From NCBI GenBank assembly GCA_037501455.1, contig CM074862.1, positions 80,034,001-80,098,000 of the forward strand: a stretch of 64,000 nucleotides of DNA. The letters run 5' to 3'. Origin of the DNA: Lantana camara. Taxonomy: Eukaryota; Streptophyta; Magnoliopsida; Lamiales; Verbenaceae. Position 1 is the stretch's first letter; every line of letters starts with the position of its first letter. A program made the translations under genes and the position numbers. Below the pieces are notes generated by a model. That model saw nothing but the letters and a program-made list of their open reading frames with translations. It did no database searches and was not told the DNA's origin. Positions 35,159 through 46,025 of the stretch are shown piece after piece.

Positions 35159-35843
35159 TGATGGTGTCAAAATCCGAGCTGTGTGCTGGACTGCTAGGAC
35201 TCCTAATCACCCAAGATATTTATAAAGTGGGGAGACTCCGGTGCTTTCCTGAACTAAAAAGATGGGACAAACGTGAACTCAAAGGCCAAAACGGAGGAAT
35301 GTGGGGGGTTGAACCCGTTTGGGCACTCCGACGCTCAAGTCAATAAACTGCGGATGACAATACACTCAAGTGAGGAGTTCAGTATGTAGGGAAAAGCTTA
35401 CCTCCATTTATGATGGAGACTGTTTATATAGGGCAGGGAAGCCTTAGTGCGCGCAAGTACACCCTCAGGGAGGTGTGGATCTTGTCTGGAGGGAGAGGGA
35501 CTCCTTGTGGCCGGAACAGTGCTTTTTCGGCTAAAGCACTGTTCTCCTGTCCCTGACAGAGACCCTGGTACATTACTTGGCGTGGCCGTATTAGAGAGTG
35601 GTACGCACATTAAATGCGGCTGGCCGCTAGCGCCTGGGTCAATAGTTCGCTGGGTCGCGCCTTTCTGGGTCGAAAGGGGACTCCTGGTAGCGGGATCTTA
35701 TCACCTGGCCTCTTGTGACTTCCCTAAGTGCTGGGTCGAAGAACCACAGACCTGGGTCGGATTTGGAGGACTGACGTGGCACATACCGCCATGTAAGAGT
35801 GACCCCTGGTGCTTAGTCAGACATCCCGATTTTCCCCCTATCA
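35159..35843 (-). repeat. Tat element 1, 3' LTR
   Basis: On the plus strand it runs TGATGGTGTCAAAATCC to CCCCCTATCA. It pairs with 48149-48790. It carries about 55 extra bases (near 35290-35345) missing from the other LTR, and lacks a GCGGCCC-containing stretch present there. The LTRs have therefore diverged, and the insertion is not very recent. Confidence 0.92.
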
Positions 35844-36277
35844 TCTCCCGTCCCAGGTCCGGTGACACTCAGCGTATGGCGACGGACCGTGAGGAAGGCG
35901 TTGTGATCGCTGAGGGAAAGAGGGAAGACGGACCACCCGATGTCTTAAGCGAAGCTGGGTTGCACATCACACTATTCGAGCCAGGCTCGTCGAGCCAAGA
36001 CTTCGAGCCAATATCCATCGACCTAGGACTTAACATCGACCCACAGGGGGGCAGTGAGGTCACGAGCCCGTGCCTTTTGGAAACTCCTAGGAGGGAAACG
36101 CTAGGTTTTCCCCCTGTCAGTGCAATGATTGCCCTTTTTGGAATTTGATGGACTCGGCACGAATCTTGAGAGTGGGCGGCGTGTAACCGCCGTTGGGTAA
36201 CAGGCCACGCTTTTCTCGGTGCCAGTTAATCGGCCAACACGTGGGATTAATTAATCCTGATTTGGGGTTAACCACAA

Positions 36278-36285
36278 CTATAAAG
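36278..36285 (+). promoter_or_regulatory. TATA box of antisense gene, element 1
   Basis: CTATAAAG in a GC-richer context, about 430 bases inside the LTR boundary and about 120 bases before the antisense reading frame. The corresponding spot in the second Tat element also has a TATA box (60024). Confidence 0.5.
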
Positions 36286-36395
36286 TGGGGACTTGGGTGG
36301 TTCTTCCCTTCTTGCACTTCAAAGAGAAAACCATAGAGTTCAAGCATTCCAAGCATCCGAAACGCTCAAAAGAACTTAACTCAGAGAGCATTTCC

Positions 36396-39300
36396 ACCAA
36401 ATCACTAAGGTACGCCACACATCTCCCACATCTGTTTTCTTCATCTTTTCTCTAAAACCAACCCAATAGCTCCCAAGAGATCTGCGGCCGCTCCCACCGG
36501 TAGTCAACCCAAGGACAAGCAACAGAGGAATTATGGGTCTAGAGATATCCCATCCGACCAAGAAGTGTCCTTAGAGTGTATCGGGATAAGACGTCCCGGG
36601 AAGAACAGATGGGAGGACCCCAACACTGAGATGGACATCCCCAACGTGGAAGAGGAAGTTACGGGTCCTGCTCTGAGGGACGCATTTGGGAGGGATCAAA
36701 GCACGTCTCTGAGCGGAGAAGGGGGAAGAGGAATTGATCCCGAGGCAGTGGAGGACATGGCGGCGGAAATAGAAGAAATGTCACTGGAAGGAGAGTCTCG
36801 TGACCAAGGAGGGGCTGCCTCCGCTTCCGAGATTGAGCCGGAGCCCCAAAAGCGAAAAAAGAAGACGGGGCAACAAAAGTGCGAAAATACTACCATGAGT
36901 TCAGGGCTGAGATTTGGGGGTCGGAAGGACGATGGCCCTGAAAAGGTTGACTGGGTGGAGGGATTTAGATACAAGTTGTGAGGTTTACAATCCCAACTCT
37001 GACGAGCACATGGGAGCCCCGCCGGAAGGGTGTATTGCTATCTCACTGCAGGCGATTGAATACGGATTTCGGCTACCCTTGTCTCCCTTCCAAGTTACGT
37101 TGTTCAATCATCTCCAAATTAGCCCCATTCAACTGCTTCCTAATGGGCATGCCATGATAAAGACCTTCCGGATGCTAATGAAGCTCTTGGGCCGAGTAGA
37201 GTGCATGGAGCACTTTGCAGAACTATTCGTCGCCTCGGTCGATGCAGTAGCCTCACCCAACAGAAGAGGATTTGTGAAACTGCAGTCTTGGTCCGACAAC
37301 AAGATTTTTGACACCGAGAAGTCCTCCCATGGGGTCAATTGGAAAAAGAAGTACGTGTTTGTGCGGTGTAAGGACGGGTGGAAGGGTTTGAATCACACCG
37401 CCTGGAATGACGTCGCACAAGTCAGATTAGAACGGGGCAGGTGCGTTGGCCTAACACACTGTTGGCGGCTTTGAGAGAGGTGCACCCCCTGGACACGGGG
37501 ATTTTCACTCTTACGCATCTATTGATAAACCTTGGGTTGGCTCCAGGTACGGCAAAGCACATCGACTTCAGACTTGGTAACTACGCCGTCAATTCCCTTA
37601 GGCCAAGCACGTTCTCACTCCGAACCCTCAATTTTTACATTTCTGTCATGTATTTTACTCCGTTTACTAACTTTGTTTGCTTCTCTTACGCAGAATCGAT
37701 AATGGTTGCCGTGCGAGCCAAAGCTCTTGACCGGAAACTCAAGAAGAAGCAGGCTGCAAAAGCCAAGGAAATCCAAGAGGAGAAGGCGGATGGCTCTATT
37801 CCCTCGATTCAAGAGATAGCCCGGGCTGAGGGCCTAACTGAGAAGGACGCACTTGACAAAATCGCCGCAGTGGAGAGAGCGGCGGGACAACGATGGGCGG
37901 ATGCGCATGTCCCTACTGAAGGAGGGGAAGCTGACACGCAAGAGGCTACTTGGGTCGCCCCAGAGAATGTTCCTACTGCCCCAGCTGCCTCAGATAGAAC
38001 TACCCATCCCCCAAAGGCTAAAGGAAAATTAGTTCCCTCAGCTGGACTACCGAAATCGGAGCCAGAAACTACCTCTGGGTCGTTTCCGATCGAGGTGCCT
38101 AAGGGGAAGCGGTCCCAAAAAAGGAAGGACAGCGAGGGTGTTGCAGGCGGGGCCCCATCCAAGATGCCAAGGAGGGACCAGACTCCTTTTCCGGCGGCTG
38201 GAAGGAGGTATGCCAAGGAGGGACCAGACTCCTTTTCCGGCCGCTGGAAGGTGGGCACCCTCCTTCTTTAGGTCCGAAAATTCTCCTTGGTTCACCATGC
38301 TACGGGGAGATTATGAGAAAATCGTGAACATCCCCAGTTTTGAGGGGGCCAAAATACCCCTTTGACGTCCCGGAGTTCAAGGCGGATGGGTCCGAGAGAA
38401 GGGTCGCGACCGGTGATGTCGACCAAGACGTGGTGGGGCCACTTACTATTCACTGCAAACTAGCACCGACCACCAAGAGTTGGCTAAGGAGAACAATGCA
38501 ACCCTTAGTTACAACAAAATTGCCTTGCTGAATGCGGTATGGGCCTTTTATTTCCAACTTTCCTTTTAGCTCTTATTGTTGTGTCATTTCTCACGTTTTC
38601 TTATTTCTCTATTTCAGTTGATAGTGAGGGAATACCAGTCCTCCATGCGCCTGGACTTAGCTGATGAATCCCGTCGCAAGCTGTTGGCGGAAAGGGCTGA
38701 AGTTTTGGAGGGCAAGAGCTGGAAGGATGAGGCAGTGAAACTGTCCAAGGAATTGGAAACGACGAAGGCGACGTACATGGGGAGGCTGAAAGATATGGAC
38801 AAAGTGATCAAGGACGCGGTCCAAGAGAAGTCCGTCTTGGAGAAGGAGGTGGCAGAACTTAGGGCCGAGAATGAAAAACTACAGACTGGGGTCGCCCAGC
38901 GTCAGAGCCTGCTTGACCTTGCCGTGAAGAAGACAGAGGCTGCGTACGCAAAGGGGAAGCAGGATGGGTGGAAAGAAGGATTTGTGGAGGGCCAAAAAGA
39001 TGGGACTAAGACAACCTTCTGGACCATCGAGAAGCTGATGCCACAAATAAAGGATAATGTCGTGGCAGAGTTCCTACAGTCTGAGGTGTTTGACACCGTT
39101 TTCGGCACTTTGGGAGCTCCGGACATCGAGACAGGTTTCTTGAGGTGTTTGTCTTAGGTTCATCTTCATCACCCCCTCCCGCACGACCTACTCAATGATC
39201 CGAAGAAACTAGACGCTGCCAACGGCTACGTCCACAAGACTCTCCCTGAGTTCTTTCTGGCTCGCATAGAGCATGAAGAGGAAAAGGTTGAAGAGACTGT

Positions 39301-39691
39301 AGAGGGCGAGGGCGAAGCCGACGATGCGGAGCCTGATTGGAGCAAGGTGCCATATGGCTGGGCCGTAGAGTGGGCTAACGCTAAGGTTGATGAACGTCCA
39401 GAAACAGAGATAGAAATGCCGGAGCCGGTTGATTTGGAAAGAGCCAAGGACACGTTGTTGGCGGCTTACACGCCTTCTAGTAGCGGGTCGAAAGATAATG
39501 AGATCCAAGACGCAAATCGAAATGGCCCCGCATTGGAAATTCCTCCATTAGCGGCCCTTCCTCCTACCCAAGTGATCGTTGACAATGACTCTGTCCCTGC
39601 AGAGACTCATCCCGCGAAAGAGCCAAACCTCCCTGCTTTGACTGAAGATCCCACAGCTAATTCCGTGGATCCTCCCACCTCCAACTCTTGA
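36396..39691 (+). pseudogene. Antisense Tat gene (gypsy-type transposon domain), element 1
   Basis: Plus-strand frames in order: an acidic leader (36565-36981, EMDIPNVEEEV, PEAVEDMAAEIEEMSLEGES); after a frameshift the PF04195-like domain (36990-37600), with AIEYGFRLPLSPFQVTLFNH and ISPIQLLPNGHAMIKTFRML; then from an acceptor at 37693 a Lys/Ala- and Pro-rich linker (37694-38536); then from an acceptor at 38617 a Glu/Lys-rich coiled coil (38618-39157, repeated E-L-x-x-E heptads). An acidic C-terminal part (39209-39691) ends in TSNS. Two or more frameshifts break it. It runs tail to tail with integrase, about 500 bases apart. Additional ORFs of this type are known in the Tat lineage and their role is unknown. 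The exon layout matches the gene at 60324-63198. Confidence 0.8.
38163..38252 (+). repeat. 45-base tandem duplication in antisense gene
   Basis: ATGCCAAGGAGGGACCAGAC through CGGCTGGAAGG occurs twice in a row (38163-38207, 38208-38252) with one or two differences. The second unit is followed by a frame change, so the duplication probably accompanied loss of the frame. Confidence 0.8.
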
Positions 39692-40207
39692 TCTTTGTAA
39701 ATAACTTATTTTACATTTTGTAACTTCTTTTCGCGTTTTCCTTGTAAATCACTGGGGGTTGGCCCCTTTTTATGAATGAAATTTGAAGGAAATTTGCTTT
39801 AATTTTACTTTATTTATTTGCCTTTTCGTATTGCTGGCTCACCATTGATTTAATTAATGAAATGGTAATCTTGGAATATTTAACGGAGCATGACTTAGAG
39901 AATTGCTTCAAGTGCTGGCTCGAATCGTGCAATAGTTCTGGGTCGAAACGAGTCCCGGCTCTTTTACACTTACACTCATTGGGTGGGCCTGGCACCCTTC
40001 CCCAAGGCATCGAATGCGCTTTTTGAAACAAACTTAATGTGTTTTAAGGAAAACTCAAATTTTGATAAAATACCCAGATTGACTGGTGCGGCCAGAAATT
40101 TAGATTGACTGAAAATAAAGAAGCATTCAGGTTGACTGAAAATACTTTTATTATTACGAATTAGTCAAAATGGGTACAAAATGACACTTACAATCAAGAA
40201 TAATTCT

Positions 40208-41440
40208 ACACGTAGAACTTCTTGAGGTTATGTGCGTTCTAAGATCTGGGAATGGTATTTTTCTCCATATCCTCGAGATGGTAAGCTTTGTTTTTCCCAC
40301 CTCAGCGATGCGGTATGGACCTTCTCAGTTGGGCTGTAATTTGCCCACATGTTTGGTTACTTCTACCTTTTTGAGAACTACGTCGCCTATTTGGAAGGCG
40401 CGAGGTTTGATGCCCTTGTTGTAGCTCCGAGCCACTGTAGCTCGTTACTGCTGCATGCGCTAGAAACCTTTCTGTCGTATTTCCTCGATGGTGTCGAGCT
40501 CATGTGCTCAGTCTTCTGAATTCCTGGTGAGTTGGTAGTTGGATACCCTTGCTGTTTGATGTAGGAGTTCTGCTGGGATCATGGCCTCCGACCTATAAAC
40601 CATCGAGAAAGGTGTTAACCTCGTCGCGGTTCTGGACGTGGTGCGGTAGGCCCAAAGGACCCCATCAAGTTCATCGACCCAGGCTCTCTTCTTGGCCTCC
40701 AGCCTGGTTTGGAGATTTTTGATGATGATGCGGTTCATAACTTCGACCTGCCTGTTTGCCTGTGGATGACCTACTGATGCAAAGCGCTGACTGATTCCCA
40801 TATCCGAACAGTATGATCTGGTGCTGGCGTTTTGGAATTGGGTTCCATTATCGTAGATTAGGACCCTGGGGACCCCAATCCTGCAAATGATGTTGCGTCA
40901 AAGGAAATTCTGGATAACCTTATCTGTGATTTTCGCGGCTGGTTGGGCTTCGAACCATTTAGAAAAATACTCCACCCTAACTAACAAGTATTGCCTTTGA
41001 CCCGTCGCGAGAGGGAGGGGCCCCACGATGTCGATGCCCCATTGATCAAATGGCCAACATATGTCTACAAGGACCATCTCTGCAGGGTGTTGGTGCAGAA
41101 TGTTAGCATGTTTCTGGCAATTAACACATTTGTGGGCGTATTCCTTAGCATCCTCGTTCCGAGTGGGTCAATAAAACCCGCTCCTAGAGACTTTCTTTGC
41201 CAAGGATCGACCACCCGCATGGTTTCCACACTGACCGCTATGGATTTCTTCCAGGACATCCTGGGCCTGCAAGGGACCGAGGCACCGTTTTGTTGGCCCC
41301 ATGAACGCTCTTTTGTATGACCTTCCTTCTGTATCCAGGGAATAACTTGCTGCTTTGTATCTGAGACGCCTTGCAGCATTCCTATTAGTGGGCAGGGCTC
41401 CATCCTTAAGGTATAGTATAAACTCATCGAGCCAGCAAGG
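40208..41440 (-). pseudogene. Tat integrase
   Basis: Minus strand. The zinc-binding N-terminus has EEIHSGQCGNHAGGRSLAKK followed by an N-x-C-type second half. The core includes GHPQANRQVEVMNRIIIKNL (E region) and WVDELDGVLWAYRTT. The C-terminal GPY/F module reads QIGDVVLKKVEVTKHVGKLQ then PNWEGPYRI. Several stops interrupt it. It covers the full gypsy integrase plan without a chromodomain, as expected for Tat. Confidence 0.9.
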
Positions 41441-42035
41441 TTTAGCTGGGTCGATGGAGCATATCATTTCTGCCTCGCCGTCAATCACCCTTCTTTTGCT
41501 TGACAGGTAGGTGACATTTTGGTCCTTGGAGCCCCTCATCCCATTTGCAAATTTCGAAAGGGCATCTGCTCGCGTGTTCTCTTCCCTTGGGACTTGTTGC
41601 AAGGTGAATTCCCTAAACTCCGTTGCCAAGGATTTGACCTTAGCGAGGTACTTGATCATTGTTTCTTTACGTGCCTCATAGGAACCTTGAAATTGGCTTG
41701 CCATCAATTGTGAATCTATAGTTACCGAGATTCTCTCAATCCCGTGCTCTTTCGTGATTTTGAGGCCAGCAATGAGCGCCTCATAATCTGCTTCGTTGTT
41801 AATGGCTGGGAAATCAAGGGAGATGGCGATATCAAGCTCCCAGCCTTCTGTGCTTATCATGGATATCCCCGCACACCCCTCCCCCCTGAGAGGTTGAGGA
41901 GCCATCTACTGACATGGTCCATAATACTGAGCACGGGGTCTGTCTGCTTGAGTCGTTCTTCTCAATGAGGAAGTCCACAAGGACTTGGGCTTGATATGTG
42001 GCTCTGGGTTGATAACTGATATTGAATTGGCTCAA
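41441..42035 (-). pseudogene. Second RNase H (archaeal type, aRH)
   Basis: The minus strand carries WTMSVDGSSTSQGGG (first Asp), a frameshift near 41880, then NNEADYEALIAGLKITKEHG (Glu), VTIDSQLMASQFQGSYEARK (second Asp), and QQVPREENTRADALSKFANG (final Asp). This domain, placed between the retroviral-type RNase H and integrase, is the hallmark of plant Tat elements. It is broken by one frameshift but retains all four acidic positions. Confidence 0.9.
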
Positions 42036-42687
42036 CTCAATAGCCTATTTTACAATTCTCCCCGATGCTTCTGGTTTTTCTGGGACTTGGCGCAGGCTTT
42101 GATCCGTGAGGACCACGACAGAGTGCGACTGGAAATGGGGCCTCAACTTTCTAGAAGTGTGCACGAGGGCTAAGGCAAACTTCTCAATTTCTAAGTAACG
42201 CACTTCTGCGCCGTGTAGTATCTTGCTCACTTAATACACTGGCATGTGTTTTCTTTCGCGCAATGCTACCAGTACCGAGCTAACTGCCTCCTCTGTGACT
42301 GCCAAGTAGAGATACATGGTTTCCCCTGCAATAGGTTTGGCAAGCAAATGAGGGGAAGCAAGATACTGTTTGAGCCTTTCGAAGGCCTCATCACATTCGT
42401 CAGTCCATTCAAATTTCTTAATATTGTGCAGAATTTTAAAGAATGGAAGATTTTTCTCAGAAGAGCGAGAGATGAACCTGTTTAGGGAAATGATCCGACC
42501 CACGAGACGCTGAATGTCTCGAATGGTATGGGGCCTGTTGATGCTCTTTAGCGCCAGAATCTTCTCTGGGTTGGCCTCTATCCCCCGCTAGCTGACAATG
42601 TAGCCAAGGAACTTTCCCCTTCCACCCTAAAGGAGCATTTGTTGCGGTTCAGCTTCATTCTGTATTTTTGTAGCAGGTCGAAAGTCC
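42036..42687 (-). pseudogene. Tat RT connection and first RNase H
   Basis: Minus-strand peptides: LPFFKILHNIKKFEWTDECD with EAFERLKQYLASPHLLAKP (the RT tether), then LYLAVTEEAVSSVL, VSKILHGAEVRYLEIEKFAL and HSVVVLTDQSLRQV, the gypsy RNase H. In the first the usual Asp of YLAVSD-type motifs is not kept. This half is separated from the RT palm by the solo LTR at 42688-44641. Confidence 0.88.
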
Positions 42688-44641
42688 TGTTGGAAAACAT
42701 AAATAAAAAAGCAGCGAAAATTTAAAATTTTTCCAACAAAATGATTTAGGACTCGCAATCGTGTAACCAAATTCGTAGGTATTAGAAACTTACTTTCTTA
42801 ATTGTCTTTCTTGAAGTGTTTCAAGCCACCCAAGAACGCTCTTCTCGCGGCTTGATCCCCTCTCCAAGGTAATCTCGAATCTTCAAACTTCTAACTTGAA
42901 GCTCTCTAGAGATAGTCCACCAACTTGATCACAATCTAACTAGTAAGGATGCTAGTTCTCTAGTTAGTGTTTAGGCTTAACCTAGGGTTTAATTTATCTT
43001 GGAGAAAGGATGGTGTTCAACACATGAACCAAAAGAAGATCATCAATTAGCCTCAAGGGGAGCTCGCGCTCCCCTATATATAGGAAAGAGGGTTGGCCGA
43101 AAATCCTAGTCCTTATGGGCTAGGGTTTTGGTCTCTCTCTCCTATTGCTTGATCATCAAGTATTTTCCAACTTTGACTTTGAATTCTATTTCAAGTCAAC
43201 TTTTAAGAGAGCTAAAATATCCAAACTATTTTTGGATAATTTTATACTTTATTTATTTAAAATAAATAACTTATTTTATCTAATTAATTAATTCGTAATT
43301 AATTAACTAGATTATTTTTCTCCAAAATAAGACTTTCTTTTTAATTCAAAATTAAACCAAAGTCTATTAAATAATTAATCACATTAATTATTTAACACAT
43401 AAATAAATATACACATATATTTACACACGTGTGAGACACGTGTCACAAGGACACGTGTCACTCACGTGAGCCACACGTGTGGTTCACACGTGTGGAACCC
43501 TCTTGGCCCGATTAACTCGTTTAATCATTTTCAAGCCTCAACTCATGTAACCAAGTTGTTGTGTGTGGCCCTCTAGGTTCTCAATTCAATTAGCAGTGAC
43601 CCTAATTAATTAATTCACTAATTAATTAATCAGTCCACAGATTAAACGACCATAGTCTAGCAACAGGTGTTTAACCCCTAGCTGAATTGGAATGTTCGGA
43701 TTCGACAGAACATTTAAGTCATTGATTCATGTGAGATACAATCCTCCTACTTACTATCTCTCAACCAAGATCTAGGGTAAGGGAATAATTAGAACCTTAA
43801 TAATCCGGTCTTAAAGCTAAGTGCATTTCATATCCATTTGATCTCAATCCAAGAAACCCTTTTCTTGATGTCTTGATCTACTGCCTTGGCCAAGGACTCC
43901 ATATGGCATATGAATGACTTACACAATAAGAGATCACCTTGCAAATGCAAGTGTAGGTCCTTTCTTGATTCTCATTCACTTTCATGAATCACTTGTGCCG
44001 CCCCAGCATAAGCCTTGAATCAGTTGTCTAAGGCGACACCCTTTAAAGCTTATACCTAAGACTACAGAGTTAACTCATAAAGTGACAAGGAACCTCAAGT
44101 CTTAAGGATCAATTAATCACATCAATGACTCGTGAGATATTTCCTAATCTGGAAGTTTTCATTTCCTGAAATAGAAACTTCCTTTCCCATTTAGGAATGT
44201 TCTCACAACGGGCACCTCAGTGAACTTACTTATTAAAGTAAGCACCCCCATGTATCACGCACGTATCAACTATACACTTTGCACCTCCATGAAACAAGGT
44301 GGTCCTTCTTAAGGGCGTGATCCCACAAGCAAGCCTTAGAGGAGTCAGGTTGACACTCCCACTGTCGGTAGGACTCATCGACTTGGAGTATTTTACTAAT
44401 CATGACTTATGTGATATAGGGCTCGTTTCATGAACCATTTCACCTAAATGGTAGAGTCCTAAAGTCATCAGGATCAGGGGAGTTCTTATACATGCACAGA
44501 TAAAGTAAACACATACCAAACAAGAGCATATAAAGAACTGTTGCCTCAATTCGTTATTTCATTCAAAGATTGTCTGTGATTACAATAAGGAAAAGCACAA
44601 AGCGGATATACAATCGGCTTTCTAGGGCACTATTCCTAACA
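42688..44641 (-). mobile_element. Solo LTR, 1.95 kb, copia-type
   Basis: Read on the minus strand it starts TGTTAGGAATAGTGCCC (44641) and ends TTTTCCAACA (42688). The 5-base duplication AGTCC is exact (42683-42687 and 44642-44646). A TATA box (CTATATATAGG, about 43072) followed by a leader on the minus strand sets its orientation. There is no internal region. It interrupts the Tat RT between YVDD and the connection domain, so it is the youngest layer of the nest. The copia assignment is from the style of the ends. Confidence 0.9.
43426..43492. promoter_or_regulatory. Cluster of six G-boxes (CACGTG)
   Basis: CACGTG occurs at 43426, 43437, 43452, 43463, 43474 and 43487, in contexts such as ACACGTGTC and CACACGTGTGG. 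All six fall within 67 bases. They lie in the U3 part of the solo LTR, about 350-420 bases upstream of its TATA box on the minus strand. G-boxes are bound by plant bZIP and bHLH factors, for example in abscisic-acid and light responses. Activity is inference. Confidence 0.75.
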
Positions 44642-44646
44642 AGTCC

Positions 44647-45340
44647 GACCCAGATCAGTCAGACGCATCTCTACTCTTTCACTCTTGACAATCATGTCAT
44701 CAACGTACACTTCCATTGTTTTCCCGATGTCGTCCTCGAAAACCTTATTGACTAACCTCTGATACGTGGCTCCCGCGTTCTTCAAACCAAAAGGCATGAC
44801 CTCAAAGCAATAGGTCCCCTTGACTACAATAAAAGCAGTCTTCTTCTTGTCTTCCTGAGCCATGAAGATTTGATAATAGCCCTGGAAGGCGTCCATCATG
44901 CTCAGTAGCTCACATCCGGCGGTGGAATCAACCAGCTGGTCGATTCGAGGGAGGGGGTAAGGATCTTTAGGGCATGCCTTGTTTAAATCTGTGAAGTTGT
45001 TGCACATCCGCCATTTTTCCCCCGTTTTAGCCATCGAGACGACGTTGCAAAGCCAATCAACGTATTTGGCTGGGGTGATGTAACTTCCTGCTCTATTATT
45101 TCATTGCGCTCGCCGCTCTGTGCCCGCAACCGCTGTTTGATGGGTTGAAAACTTGGATCGACATTCAAGTGGTGTTCAATGACCTTTGGGTCGACACCGA
45201 CCAAATCTGAAGATTTCCAGAAGAATATGTCCGCGTTATCCTGTAAGAATTGGATGAGCATACACTGTTGGTTGCCTTTGAGGTTAGCACCTATGTTGGT
45301 CGTTTTTGTTTCATCCTCAGGAATCAGTTGGACAGGGACA
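44647..45340 (-). pseudogene. Tat reverse transcriptase, palm and fingers
   Basis: Minus strand: DNADIFFWKSSDLVGVDPKV and EHHLNVDPSFQPIKQRLR (start of RT), a frameshift near 45030, then KWRMCNNFTDLNKACPKDPY, MDAFQGYYQIFM, MPFGLKNAGATYQRLVNKVF and MEVYVDDMIVKS with the catalytic YVDD. VDFTDLN has become NNFTDLN. The frame ends at the AGTCC duplication of the inserted solo LTR. Confidence 0.92.
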
Positions 45341-45404
45341 ATAGAACCGGCTGCTTCTATTTTCCCATCGTCAATTTTCCTATTCTTTCTGGCAATGGTG
45401 GAAG

Positions 45405-45977
45405 TCATGTGCTTGGAGCACATCTCCGTAGTGGGTCATCTGGGTCGGTGAGCTCCGTATCTAGAAAGTCGTCGACATTTAACAAAGGCATAATAGTCTT
45501 ATTAGGAAGTTTTACCTTTTCCATGGAGATGGAATAGCACTCCCTAGACTCTGGTATGTTGCACCGGAGCTCCCCTATCCCGTGCGGAGTTGGCAGCTTG
45601 ATCGTTTGGTGGTAGGTGGAGATTACCGCTCTGAAGCTTATGAGGGCAGGATGCCCTATAATGACGTTGTAAGCGGAGGGACCCTCCACTACCAGGTACT
45701 CCAACAGCTGTGTGGCTCTCTTGGGCAACTTTCCCATGGAAGTAACGAGTTTAATTTGCCCCTTGGAATAAACCTCCGATCCACCGAAACCTGTTAAAGG
45801 TGTCTTAATGGGCTCATATTCGAGCGAGTTATGAATATTCATTTTTTGCAAAGTGGAGTAAAAGATAATGTTAGCGGAGCTCCCACTATCAACAAAGGTG
45901 TTGCGTACAACACAGTTTGCAACATCAAGCGTAACTACCATCGGACAACTCGGCATTCCGTCGTCCCGTGGAATCAC
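45405..45977 (-). pseudogene. Tat aspartic protease
   Basis: The minus-strand frame contains VVRNTFVDSGSSANIIF, with the DSG active site. FGGSEVYSKGQIKL and YNVIIGHPALISFRAVISTY follow, typical of Tat and Athila proteases. It ends where the RT frame begins, with a short overlap in another frame. The frame itself looks intact over this domain. Confidence 0.88.
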
Positions 45978-46025
45978 TGGTACAAAGTCCCTATCGCTAA
46001 AAGAAATCTCCTGCTCGCGCCATTC

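Noticed and set aside
35447..36148. 233-codon plus-strand open frame
   Set aside because: It spans the Tat LTR boundary and has no domain; most of it is LTR sequence, and its start is shared with no equivalent in element 2.
37809..38298. Minus-strand open frames of 149 and 83 codons
   Set aside because: Mirror frames of the GC-richer antisense-gene linker exon; not in line with Tat gag-pol.
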